From Kineococcus sp. NBC_00420 (GTDB taxonomy: Bacteria > Actinomycetota > Actinomycetes > Actinomycetales > Kineococcaceae): a DNA stretch of 64,000 nucleotides. Each line of letters begins with the position of its first letter. The stretch's first letter is position 1. A program made the translations under genes and the position numbers. The notes under the pieces are model-generated. The model saw nothing but the letters and a program-made list of their open reading frames with translations, searched no databases and was not told where the DNA came from. This document shows, one piece after another, positions 44,247-53,847 of this stretch. The DNA lies in assembly GCF_036021035.1 (NCBI RefSeq), contig NZ_CP107930.1, positions 310,001-374,000 of the forward strand. The letters run 5' to 3'.

Positions 44247-45305
44247 GTGAAGAAGCACACCGTCCTCAGCGCCGGGCTGGCCCTACTCGTCGGCCTCGGC
44301 GGCGCCGCCGCCCTCGCCGCACCCGCCCAGGCCGCCACCGGCTTCACATTCGACCACCGCATCGCCGGAGCCGACCGCTTCGCCACCGCCGTGGAGTCCT
44401 CCAAGCTGCTCGAACCCACCGACGGTGCAGCCACCGACGTCGTCATCGTCAACGGCTACGCCACCGTCGACGGCCTCACCGCCTCCTACCTCGCGGGACT
44501 CAAGTCCGCACCGATCCTCTACACCGACACCGCTGCGGTCCCTGCCGTCACCGCCGGCGAGATCGCACGCCTGGGCGCGAAGAACGTCTGGATCATCGGC
44601 GGCACCGACCGCGTCTCCACCACCCAGGAAGACGCCTGGAAGGCCGCAGGCAAGGACGTGACCCGCATCGCCGGCGCCGACCGTTACGAGACCGCCGCCC
44701 TGGTCGCCGAAGCCGGCGGCACCGCCGAAGACGGTGACAACCCCAACGGCAACGCCCCCGAGCAGGTCTTCCTCGCCTCCGGCACCTCCACCGCCGACGC
44801 CCTGGCCGCCGGGCCGATCGCGTGGGCGCGCAACTACCCGATCCTGCTCACCGAAGCCGGCACCCTCCCGGCGGTGACCAAGACCGCGCTGGAGGAGCTG
44901 GGCAGCAGCAACCGCGTCGTCCTCGGCAGCTCCGCCTCGGTCTCCGACGCCGTCTACTCCCAGGCCGGTGGAACTCAGCGCCTGGGCGGCACCAGCCGAC
45001 AGGACACCGCCACCAAGATCGCCGACTACGCCACCGCCAGCCAGAACTTCGACACCCAGTCCGTGGCCCTGGTCGGCGGCTCCGACACCACCGCAGCCGA
45101 CGCCCTCTCCGCCGCGCCGGTCGCTGGATCGCAGGGGGTGCCGCTGGTCTTCATCGACTTCGACGGCTCCCTCGGCGCCACGACAACCAGCTACCTCTCC
45201 GCGCACAAGACCAGCTACACCGGCCGCGGCACCGGCTGGATCTTCGGCGGAACCCCCTCCGTCCCCCAGGCCGCGGCTGATGCCGCCACCACCGCCGTCC
45301 AGTAG
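44247..45305 (+). CDS. Cell wall-binding repeat 2 family secreted protein
   Basis: 352 residues. GTG 44247 starts a Sec signal peptide (KKHTVLSAGLALLVGL then AAPAQAAT). Three CWB2-type repeats follow, each starting with an IAGADR-like motif: HRIAGADRFATAVESS, TRIAGADRYETAALVA and QRLGGTSRQDTATKIA. In Clostridium such repeats anchor proteins to the cell wall. No catalytic domain is attached, so it may be a pure wall-associated protein. TTG 44232 is a less likely start. Confidence 0.88.
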   Translation: MKKHTVLSAGLALLVGLGGAAALAAPAQAATGFTFDHRIAGADRFATAVESSKLLEPTDGAATDVVIVNGYATVDGLTASYLAGLKSAPILYTDTAAVPAVTAGEIARLGAKNVWIIGGTDRVSTTQEDAWKAAGKDVTRIAGADRYETAALVAEAGGTAEDGDNPNGNAPEQVFLASGTSTADALAAGPIAWARNYPILLTEAGTLPAVTKTALEELGSSNRVVLGSSASVSDAVYSQAGGTQRLGGTSRQDTATKIADYATASQNFDTQSVALVGGSDTTAADALSAAPVAGSQGVPLVFIDFDGSLGATTTSYLSAHKTSYTGRGTGWIFGGTPSVPQAAADAATTAVQ

Positions 45306-45350
45306 GACCACCGCAGGGCAGTAGGAACGCCTCGGTGCAGTAGGACCACC

Positions 45351-45392
45351 GCGGTGCGGTGCGGTGAGCGGGAGATCACCGCACCGCACCGC
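45351..45392. terminator. 17-bp perfect hairpin between convergent genes
   Basis: GCGGTGCGGTGCGGTGA and its exact complement flank the loop GCGGGAGA. It lies between the stop of the plus-strand CWB2 gene and the stop of the minus-strand LOV gene, so it could terminate both. There is a weak T-rich tail on the plus strand (TTCTTCAAG after it). Partial copies of CAGTAGGACCACCG precede it. Confidence 0.7.
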
Positions 45393-45557
45393 GTCACAGC
45401 CTTCTTCAAGATCAACCCGGGTCAGCGCCCCCTTGGGCTTCGCAACAGGTCCCAGCCCACGTCGTTGCCGACCGCGGTGACGTCATCGTGATGTGGACCT
45501 CATTGGTCATCAGCGCCGGGTCGGCGTAGACCGCAGCGGCCCAGGGCCATCGCATGG

Positions 45558-48023
45558 TCACGCCAGACGATGCTTCACCCGGTACATCTCCTGATCGGCG
45601 TGACGCAACAACTGCGCGAAGGTCAGCCCGTTACCGGGATACAGTCCAACCCCGATACTGGCTCCGACCGATCCAGTGCCGGCCCCCAGCGGCACCGGCT
45701 CCACAATCTGGGCAGTCAGCTTCTGCGCCACCTGCCACGTCACCTCCGCAGCAGTCGTCGGCTTCAAGTCAGTAAGCGCGACGACGAACTCATCGCCACC
45801 CAGCCGGGCCACCAGATCACCGTGACGCACCGCCCGACGCAACCGTTGCGACACCACACTCAACAGCTCATCGCCCGCGGCGTGACCGAACTCGTCGTTG
45901 ATCGTTTTGAAGCCGTCCAGGTCGCAGAACAGCAATCCCACCGTTGTGTCCCCGGCGCGGGCCTCCCAGAGCGCTTCCTCCACGAACTGCTCGACGCGTC
46001 GACGATTCGCCAGGCCCGTCAACGCGTCGGTGTAAGCCATCTCTTCAATCTGACGCAGGTAGCTGCGAGACCGCTCTCGTTCCCGCTCCGCCTCACGCTG
46101 GGCTCGCACCCGATCGCTGACGTCGAGCTGGACGCCGACGTACTGCACAAGCCGGCCTGCCCCATCGACTACCGGTGACAGGTGGATCTCGTTCCACCAC
46201 GGGATCTGCTCGCGACCGCGGTAATTCAGAAGAAGTCCGCGCCATTCCTGCCCGGTCGCGATCGCTGAACGGATGGCGTTCACCACCCCCGGGTCGGAGT
46301 CCGGGCCTTGCAGCAGTCGGCAGTTACGTCCCAGCAGCTCAGCACTACTGAAGCCTGACAGCTGCTCGAACGCGGCGTTGACGTAGATGAGTGGGGCGTC
46401 AGGACGCGTCAGGTCCGCGATCACCACCCCACTACTCGTGGCCGCCAACGCCCGCTGCAACAGCGGATCAACATTCGTCATGGACTGGGCACCGGGCTGA
46501 CCCGATGCAGAGATGAACTGGTCATGGGACAGAGCGAGGGCCTCAAGCTGAGCTGCGGACCCGGACCCGGACCCGGACCCGGATATGGACCCGGATATGG
46601 TCTCGGTCCCTGACGCGGTCCCCGACTCAGCGTCAAGCTCGGTCCCGAGCTCACGGCGGGCGGTGATGCGCGGTGCGACCCGCGAGAGCAGGGAGTGCAT
46701 CGCTGCCACCACCACATCCCGGTCATAGGTCAACGCGTATTCGAACATCCGCTCCCGCTCCGCGCCCTGGTCTCCCAGGTCAGCAGCCAACAACGCCGCA
46801 GCAAAGTGCGGAGCCAGGACCACCACGTCCCACTCCCCCCTGACCGGGTCGCCTGGCTGCAGTGTTGCGCCCCGCACCCCTGGTAGTGGCGAGGTCGAGA
46901 GCCCCTCTCCCAGGGCAGCGACGAACCCGACCCGCTCAGCCAGGTCCCGATACCGGGACCTGGTGGCTGGGGTGAAGTGTCGGGCCTCCTGAAAGGTCGA
47001 GACGATGACGCAGGTGCCACCGAGTCGCCGTGCCTCCCGTTCCAGCTGTTTGCTGACTTCGATCAACAGCGCTTTGGGTGAGCGCCGCAGCAGCGTTCCC
47101 GCCGGAAGCGCGGCGAACGGCGACGTCGCCTCGTAGTCGATGACCGGCGCCGGGGTGGGCAAGGTCAGCTGGCCCGTCCGTTCCGCCTGCACTGGCGGAC
47201 TCGCCGGGCGGCCGAACATCCATCCCTGCCCCAGTTGAGCACCCAATGCCCGAGCTGTGGCCAGATGGGCTTCGTCTTCAACACCCTCGGCCAGGACCAC
47301 CGCGCCGCTGCCCTGGGAGTAGGCGTTGACCGCGTTCATGATCTGCGCGACCGCGGCACCGGGACGGCCCTGCACCAGCCGCAGATCGAGCTTGATCACA
47401 TCGGGGCGCAGTAGCGGCATGAAGGCCAGCGACATGGCCTCCGCCCCGACGTCGTCCAAGGCGATGCCCCAGCCGATCTCCCGAATCCGCGCCACCGTAC
47501 GCAGCAGTTCCGCGGGGCGGGCCGCTAACGCACGCTCGGTGATCTCCACCACCACCCGCAACTGCCCGGGCGCGCCCTCGGCCAGGGCCAGCAGCTGGCT
47601 CAACGGCGCAGCGTCGAGCACCTCGGGCTCGACGTTGACGAACAACGTCAGCGGAGCCACCACGGCGTGCTCCACCGCCCCGCGAAACGCCGCGGCCCGA
47701 CACGCCTGGTCCAGCTCTGTCAGGCTGCCGACGGCCCGCGCGGCTGCGAAGAGGTCATCAGGTCGATGCAGAGGGCCCACCGGCCCCCGTACCAGCGCCT
47801 CGTAGGCAACGACCGCACTGGAGTCCAGATCCACGATGGGCTGGAAGACGCTGTACAACCTGCCCTCGGTGATTACTCGATCCACCGGAGCACGGCCGCT
47901 ACCTGCAGCATCCCTCCCTGCTGGCATCCCAGCACCCCCCACAGCACCCGCCACAGCACCCATCACGGCACCCGTCACCTCTCTGGCTTCGACACATCGA
48001 CCGACCTCGCCCAGTGAAATCAC
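45558..48023 (-). CDS. EAL-DICT-LOV-GGDEF c-di-GMP blue-light-type protein
   Basis: 821 residues using GTG 48023 (start uncertain; the open frame extends further but is not protein-like). An EAL domain comes first (~50-290: YEALVRG, FVNVEPE, VVEITERA, LDDVGAEAMS, VIKLD, AEGVED and GQGWMF). A DICT domain follows (~305-450). Then a LOV-type PAS (~515-640): LLGRNCRLLQGPDSDP holds the photoactive Cys at ~568, with NYR, WNEIHLSPV and a conserved Gln in YVGVQLDVSDR for flavin binding. A GGDEF domain ends the protein (GGDEF ~742, RHGD I-site). Light could switch between synthesis and breakdown of c-di-GMP. A (GS)-repeat linker precedes LOV. Confidence 0.9.
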   Translation of the reverse strand: MISLGEVGRCVEAREVTGAVMGAVAGAVGGAGMPAGRDAAGSGRAPVDRVITEGRLYSVFQPIVDLDSSAVVAYEALVRGPVGPLHRPDDLFAAARAVGSLTELDQACRAAAFRGAVEHAVVAPLTLFVNVEPEVLDAAPLSQLLALAEGAPGQLRVVVEITERALAARPAELLRTVARIREIGWGIALDDVGAEAMSLAFMPLLRPDVIKLDLRLVQGRPGAAVAQIMNAVNAYSQGSGAVVLAEGVEDEAHLATARALGAQLGQGWMFGRPASPPVQAERTGQLTLPTPAPVIDYEATSPFAALPAGTLLRRSPKALLIEVSKQLEREARRLGGTCVIVSTFQEARHFTPATRSRYRDLAERVGFVAALGEGLSTSPLPGVRGATLQPGDPVRGEWDVVVLAPHFAAALLAADLGDQGAERERMFEYALTYDRDVVVAAMHSLLSRVAPRITARRELGTELDAESGTASGTETISGSISGSGSGSGSAAQLEALALSHDQFISASGQPGAQSMTNVDPLLQRALAATSSGVVIADLTRPDAPLIYVNAAFEQLSGFSSAELLGRNCRLLQGPDSDPGVVNAIRSAIATGQEWRGLLLNYRGREQIPWWNEIHLSPVVDGAGRLVQYVGVQLDVSDRVRAQREAERERERSRSYLRQIEEMAYTDALTGLANRRRVEQFVEEALWEARAGDTTVGLLFCDLDGFKTINDEFGHAAGDELLSVVSQRLRRAVRHGDLVARLGGDEFVVALTDLKPTTAAEVTWQVAQKLTAQIVEPVPLGAGTGSVGASIGVGLYPGNGLTFAQLLRHADQEMYRVKHRLA
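46554..46600. repeat. 6-bp in-frame repeat (Gly-Ser linker)
   Basis: About eight units of GGACCC/GGATAT type encode a Gly-Ser linker just before the LOV domain of the minus-strand protein. Confidence 0.7.
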
Positions 48024-48409
48024 CCGTCCAGCCCACCCACCCTGCCCTCTGCGGGGAGGTCGATACACGGTCCAAGACCCCTGTCCGGGCGGCATGTGCG
48101 GTGTCGGGTCCCCGCAGGTCGTCGCCACCCAGCTCGGAGGAAGCGACCTGCCTGTCGAGCTCAATAACCGACCTTGCACCGAGCATTCGATACTCGCCCG
48201 CTCAAGTAGGCACCCAGACCGTGAGGTGCTCAACACTGAGAAGTCCGTGCTGTGACGACAACCCCGCTCAACGGCGCAGCAGCGCTCATCCCGAAGCCGG
48301 TACCGAAGGCGACGCGTCCGCCTGGGGCCGGCGCAACCCGAGGATGGCGGCGGCACAGTCGACCATCTAGGCGATCCGGACTCCCGTTCGAGGTGCCGAT
48401 ACTCAGCGG

Positions 48410-51025
48410 GTGAGGACCCTCCCCCAACCCCGTCCCACGGCGGGCAGAGCGTCGATGCTTGTCGTCGGCAGCGTCGTGATCAGCGTCCTGATCAGCGTCG
48501 CCGCTGCGGTCGTTCTCGTCGGCGTCGGAGTCCTCACCACCTCGAGTCAGGTGATCGGTAGCAGCTCCGCCCTGCCGGACCACTCTCCAAAGACCACCTC
48601 GTGGGTCACCATCGCCGCGGCCGCTCGCGTGGTCATGTTCGCCGCGGCCGCGGTGGTGATGCGTTGGCGTACGAGGTCGGCAGGCCCGGAGGCTGCGGTG
48701 TGGCGTTGGCTGGCCCGTGCCGCGGTCCTCGCCGCGGGTGCCTCCAGCGTGGCCGCAGGCCTGGACATCGGCGCAGCGCACGGCATCTCGACATCCACGC
48801 TGACGTCGGCGGCGGTGGGCTCAGCGATCTTCAACCTCGGAGTCCTCGCCGCGTGCCCACTGCTCTACCAAGCCCTGATCCACTGGAACCGCTACGGCAC
48901 CCTCACCGCCGAACCCGGCGACTGGCTCAACGGCCTCGGCGCGGTGTTCGCCTTGGCCGCCCTGGGCAACCTCACCATGCTCTGGCTGCATTCCCCACTC
49001 TTGTCTTGGCCGGCTTGGCAACTGCAACTATGGCTGATCCGGGTCGCGGCAGAAATCTTGGTCGTCGGCACTGCTGCCACCATCCTCATCATCGGCGGGC
49101 TGCTGCGCGACGTCCGCGCCTGGGCCTTCACCCTCGCCGTGACCGTGGCCGCCGGCTTCGACGCCGCCCACATCGGCGACCCGGCGGCAGCATCCGGGAC
49201 CGCCTCCTACTCCGACCTGGGTTACGCAACTGTGATCGTGGTCCTGGTCATCTGCGCGCTCCTGCCCGCGCCCGCGCCGCTACCGCGCCCCAGCACCTCC
49301 GAGGCCCCCACCGCCGGATCCTTCATCATCCTGCTGGTCAGCATCAGCGTCCTGGTCGGCACCGGCCTGCTCATCTACACCCACACCCCCGGCTCCACCG
49401 TCTGGTGGGCGACACTGTGGGCCGGGACAGCAGCCGCCGCAGTCTCTCTCCGCGGCCTGCACTCCATCCACCTCCTCGCCCACCTGCTCATCAGCCGCCA
49501 CGAAGCCCTCACCGACGACCTCACCGGACTGGCCAACCGTCGAGCCCTGGACCGTCGACTCATCGAAGACACCACCGCTGCTCGTCCTTTCACCTTGGTG
49601 ATCATCGACCTGGACGGGTTCAAGCAGATCAACGACCGGTTCGGCCACGCCGTCGGTGACGAAGTCCTGCGACGAACGGGCCGCCTGCTGAACACCGTGG
49701 TCCACGCACCCGCCCTCGCCGCCCGCCTGGGCGGGGACGAATTCGCCGTCGTCTTCCCCGATCACTCCCTGCTGGCCGCGCAGGATGTCTTCGTTGCCCT
49801 GGCCCACGCGACCCGAGAACCCGTCCAGATCGACGGGCGCCGCCTGCTCATTCACGGCAGCGTCGGCATCGCCGTCACCGACCCCGGCGACACCCCCGAA
49901 CAGGTCCTCCGCCACGCCGACGCGGCGATGTATCGAGCCAAGACCGCCGGCGGCGACCGCTACGAAATCCACGACGAAGTCGCAGCGCACCACGCAGCAC
50001 AGCAAGCGCAACTGGTGGAAGAGTTGAAAGCCCTCCTCGGCGCACGCGATGCCCGAGACGACGTCGAGACCGGCCGCCTGCTCGTCTACTACCAACCGCA
50101 GCTCTGCCGCACCGGCCGCGTCGTCGGGGCTGAAGCGCTGGTGCGGTGGGACCATCCCCGCCTGGGCGTGCTCACACCGGACGCTTTCCTCGACCACGTC
50201 GAGGACTACGGCCTCATGCACGCCCTCACCACCGAAGTCATGCAGCAGGCGATCCACCACGCCGCGCACTGGCAGTCGATGTGTCCACGTCTTGATCAGG
50301 ACCTTGGGCATGACGCCGGGCATGACGCCGGGCATGACGCCGGGCATGACGCCGGGCATGACGCCGGGCATGACGCCGGGCATGACGCCGGGCATGACGC
50401 CGGACACGACGCCGGACACGACGCCGGACAGGGGCTGCGGATCTCAGTGAACCTCTCGGCCACCTCCTTGACTCACCCCGACCTGCTGGGCCTGATCGAC
50501 CGCCTCCTGGCCGAGTCCGCCTTGACGCCGGCTGCTCTGGTCCTGGAAATCACCGAGACGTCCATCATGGTGGATCCGGAAGAGTCCATCGCCCGCCTCC
50601 ACGACCTGGCCGGGCGTGGGATCGCCATCAGCATCGACGACTACGGCAGCGGCTACTCCTCCCTCGCCTACCTCAACAACCTGCCCGCCAGCGAACTGAA
50701 ACTCGACCGCTCCCTCACCCAGCAGGTCACCACCACAGCGCGGACGGCGGACATCGTCGCCGGCACCGTCGCACTGGCCCACCGCCTCGGTCTGCGGGTA
50801 GTTGCCGAAGGTGTCGAGGACACCACCATGCTCGTCGCTTTACACGAGCTGGGTTGCGATGAGACGCAAGGGTTCCTGCATGCCCGTCCCATGAACGGGG
50901 AGGCTTTCACCGCTCACCTCGCCCTCGAGGCTGCCGCTGTCACCGCACCGATCGCTACCCCCCCGACAGCGCCCGACACGACACCATCACCTTCCCGGAC
51001 CTACCTCCCCGTGACCAGCCTCTGA
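48410..51025 (+). CDS. Membrane GGDEF-EAL protein with a (GHDA)10 insert
   Basis: 871 residues from GTG 48410. Residues ~15-365 contain about nine hydrophobic helices. GGDEF (~441-445) is intact with no I-site (HAPA). The EAL domain has EAL (~575), then ten GHDA tetrapeptides (~633-672) inserted in the loop before the LRISVNLS strand. The remaining EAL residues follow: VLEITETS, SIDDYGSGYSSL, LKLD, VAEGVED and DETQGFLHA. Both enzymatic activities look possible if the insert is tolerated. It faces the LOV gene divergently, with a 386-base gap to that gene's chosen start. Its EAL half is closest to the protein at 14932. Confidence 0.9.
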   Translation: MRTLPQPRPTAGRASMLVVGSVVISVLISVAAAVVLVGVGVLTTSSQVIGSSSALPDHSPKTTSWVTIAAAARVVMFAAAAVVMRWRTRSAGPEAAVWRWLARAAVLAAGASSVAAGLDIGAAHGISTSTLTSAAVGSAIFNLGVLAACPLLYQALIHWNRYGTLTAEPGDWLNGLGAVFALAALGNLTMLWLHSPLLSWPAWQLQLWLIRVAAEILVVGTAATILIIGGLLRDVRAWAFTLAVTVAAGFDAAHIGDPAAASGTASYSDLGYATVIVVLVICALLPAPAPLPRPSTSEAPTAGSFIILLVSISVLVGTGLLIYTHTPGSTVWWATLWAGTAAAAVSLRGLHSIHLLAHLLISRHEALTDDLTGLANRRALDRRLIEDTTAARPFTLVIIDLDGFKQINDRFGHAVGDEVLRRTGRLLNTVVHAPALAARLGGDEFAVVFPDHSLLAAQDVFVALAHATREPVQIDGRRLLIHGSVGIAVTDPGDTPEQVLRHADAAMYRAKTAGGDRYEIHDEVAAHHAAQQAQLVEELKALLGARDARDDVETGRLLVYYQPQLCRTGRVVGAEALVRWDHPRLGVLTPDAFLDHVEDYGLMHALTTEVMQQAIHHAAHWQSMCPRLDQDLGHDAGHDAGHDAGHDAGHDAGHDAGHDAGHDAGHDAGHDAGQGLRISVNLSATSLTHPDLLGLIDRLLAESALTPAALVLEITETSIMVDPEESIARLHDLAGRGIAISIDDYGSGYSSLAYLNNLPASELKLDRSLTQQVTTTARTADIVAGTVALAHRLGLRVVAEGVEDTTMLVALHELGCDETQGFLHARPMNGEAFTAHLALEAAAVTAPIATPPTAPDTTPSPSRTYLPVTSL
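50306..50425. repeat. Ten-copy 12-bp in-frame repeat inside EAL
   Basis: Eight identical GGGCATGACGCC units followed by two GGACACGACGCC units, encoding (Gly-His-Asp-Ala)10. Identity of eight units implies recent expansion. His and Asp at regular four-residue spacing could bind metal, but this is speculation. Confidence 0.95.
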
Positions 51026-51204
51026 CGACGTCCCCAGTAGCTGACGACGTTGACGAATGCTGCGGCGGGTACCAGCGGCGGGTACCGGAGGTGAAGACCC
51101 ACCGAGACGGGGCGTCGACCGCGTCGTGTCCCGGTCAATGTCAGACAATCCCCGGCCTGAAGATCAGCGAGCAGAACACCCACCACACCCCGACCATTAA
51201 GCGC

Positions 51205-51666
51205 ATGTGCACCACAACTCGATCCTCGCGAGCGAGCCTGCCCGCCACGCTGACCTCCGGGCGACTCGCGCGACGCTTCCTCAACGAGCACTGGTGCACC
51301 CCCCACTGCAGCGCCGACCTCGATCAAGCCCGCCTGCTCATCACCGAGCTGGTCTCCAACGCCGTCCGCTACGGCGGGCCGCCCATCACCGTCGAAGTCG
51401 AGTGCATCGGCCCCGAAGGCGTCCTCCTCTCTGTCAGCGACGGCAGCGACGAAGACCCTCCCGCACCTCGAGTAGCTGACCCCCACGCCCTCGGAGGACG
51501 CGGGATCCACCTCATCGACCACCTCAGCGACGAGTGGGGAGTCCAACACCCCCACCACCTGGCAGGTGGCCAGCATCACCACCAAAACGGCGCGAACGAC
51601 GCATCCGCTGGCGTCAGTACCGGCAAGACCGTGTGGTGTCGCCTCGTCCCGGCCGGGATCTCCTAA
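51205..51666 (+). CDS. RsbW-like HATPase (anti-sigma kinase type)
   Basis: 153 residues from ATG 51205 (GTG 51091 would add 38 codons). A GHKL ATPase of the short serine-kinase type: N-box LLITELVSNAVRYGGPP, G1 box VSDGSDEDPP, G2 box LGGRGIHLIDHLSDEWGV and GKTVWCRL at the end. A His/Gln-rich insert lies before the last strand (HHLAGGQHHHQNG). Such proteins bind and phosphorylate STAS antagonists or hold sigma factors. A STAS gene lies 210 bases downstream on the same strand. Confidence 0.82.
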   Translation: MCTTTRSSRASLPATLTSGRLARRFLNEHWCTPHCSADLDQARLLITELVSNAVRYGGPPITVEVECIGPEGVLLSVSDGSDEDPPAPRVADPHALGGRGIHLIDHLSDEWGVQHPHHLAGGQHHHQNGANDASAGVSTGKTVWCRLVPAGIS

Positions 51667-51692
51667 CCCCGTCCTACCTCCGCCACCACCAC

Positions 51693-51729
51693 ACCGCCGT
51701 ACCGCCGTACCGCCGTACCGCCATACCGC
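51693..51729. repeat. 8-bp tandem repeat
   Basis: About four and a half copies of ACCGCCGT, one with CAT in place of CGT, in the non-coding gap between the HATPase and STAS genes. Confidence 0.8.
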
Positions 51730-51876
51730 CGCCTGACCCCCAACACTCCCTTCCACCCACCTCCTCGTACGTGTGTTCTACGCTCGACCCCGACTTGGAC
51801 ACGACCCCGTGGACAGAAGCCGAGACGAAGCTGACGGAGCTTCGGCAACAGCGGAAATAGGCAGAGGGGGTGGGAC

Positions 51877-52326
51877 GTGAACGAGACCGACAGGGCCCTC
51901 GCATCGGAAACCGGCTCGGACACCGACCTGGACACGGGCGCGGACACCGACCTGGACACGGGTCTAGAGACGAGCCAGATCTACGACAGGGGTGACGCCG
52001 TCGGCGGTGGCCAGATCCTCATCGACCACACCGTAAAGCGGACCACCATCACCTTGCACGGAGAAGTCGACGCCGCCATTGGCGGGCGCCTGGACACCTT
52101 GCGGGAAGAGGCGAGGGCCGCCGGCCACGACGTCACGGTGGACGTCGGTGCTGTTTCGTTCATGGACTCCACCGGTCTCGCCTTCCTCGCCCAGCTCATC
52201 CGCAGCAGCACAGCGCAGCCAGTGCGGCTGCTCAACCCCGCCCCGCAGGTCGCCTACCTACTCACCATCAGCGGCCTCAACGACCTCTTCGACATCGATA
52301 TCGACGACGGTGTCGCGACCAGCTGA
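51877..52326 (+). CDS. STAS-domain anti-sigma factor antagonist
   Basis: 149 residues from GTG 51877 with GGGGGTGGG just upstream. The N-terminus has a TDLDTGAD-type repeat. The STAS domain carries the phosphorylatable Ser in VSFMDSTGLAFLAQLI, with TLHGEVDAAIGGRLDTL and LNPAPQVAYLLTISGLNDLF. When unphosphorylated it would free a sigma factor from its anti-sigma kinase. Its likely kinase is the HATPase upstream and its phosphatase the SpoIIE protein at 36084. Confidence 0.88.
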   Translation: MNETDRALASETGSDTDLDTGADTDLDTGLETSQIYDRGDAVGGGQILIDHTVKRTTITLHGEVDAAIGGRLDTLREEARAAGHDVTVDVGAVSFMDSTGLAFLAQLIRSSTAQPVRLLNPAPQVAYLLTISGLNDLFDIDIDDGVATS

Positions 52327-52457
52327 CCACTCCATTGCGCTTCGCCCCTACCGCCCGGCGACTGACGACGCAGTCCGCGCGCCCCGAAACGGTCATTCCG
52401 GTGTCGCGCCGCAGCCGAGAGCAGCCAATGGGCTGGATGACAGATAGCTTGCGGGCC

Positions 52458-53360
<903 letters not shown>

Positions 53361-53539
53361 TCAGGACCAGCACTACGACCAGTACCACGGCCGCCTCCTC
53401 CAGCACGCAGACCACGGCCCCCTCCACTCGCGAGGTGCGCGCCTGGACCCGCGACCAGGGCATGAGCGTGCCCAACCGCGGCCGACTGCGTCCCGATATC
53501 TTCGTTGCCTGGCACAACGCCCACACCCCGGCGACCTGA

Positions 53540-53847
53540 GTACCCCGCTCCACACCACGGCCTCGACGACCTCGACGACCTTGATGACTGCGGCACCGGG
53601 CAGACCCACCGGGCAGACCCACCGAGCAGGCCGGCCCTGCTGGCGGCTCCCGGAGCTAGGTTACCCGCCCGAATCGTCCATCGTTGCGGCTTCTTAGCCG
53701 CTGTGATCACGAGCACGGGTCGGCCCCGACTGGGGTTGGCTCCGGTCGGTAGGGGAAATCAGGCCGCAGCAACGGCCTGAACGAGTGTCTGGGCAGATCC
53801 CCACGACCTACGACCTCACAGACCACTGCCCACGGCCCGAACAAGAC
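53540..53847. other. Gene-free stretch with short repeats
   Basis: About 310 bases without a supported gene. A CTCGACGAC/CTTGATGAC trio at ~53563-53589 and paired GGGCAGACCCACC at ~53598-53622 are the only features. Lies between the Lsr2-type ORF and the convergent GGDEF-EAL gene. Confidence 0.45.

Noticed and set aside
49280-50419. 379-codon minus-strand frame with MPGV repeats
   Set aside because: Shadow of the GHDA-containing EAL gene; the repeat keeps several frames open.
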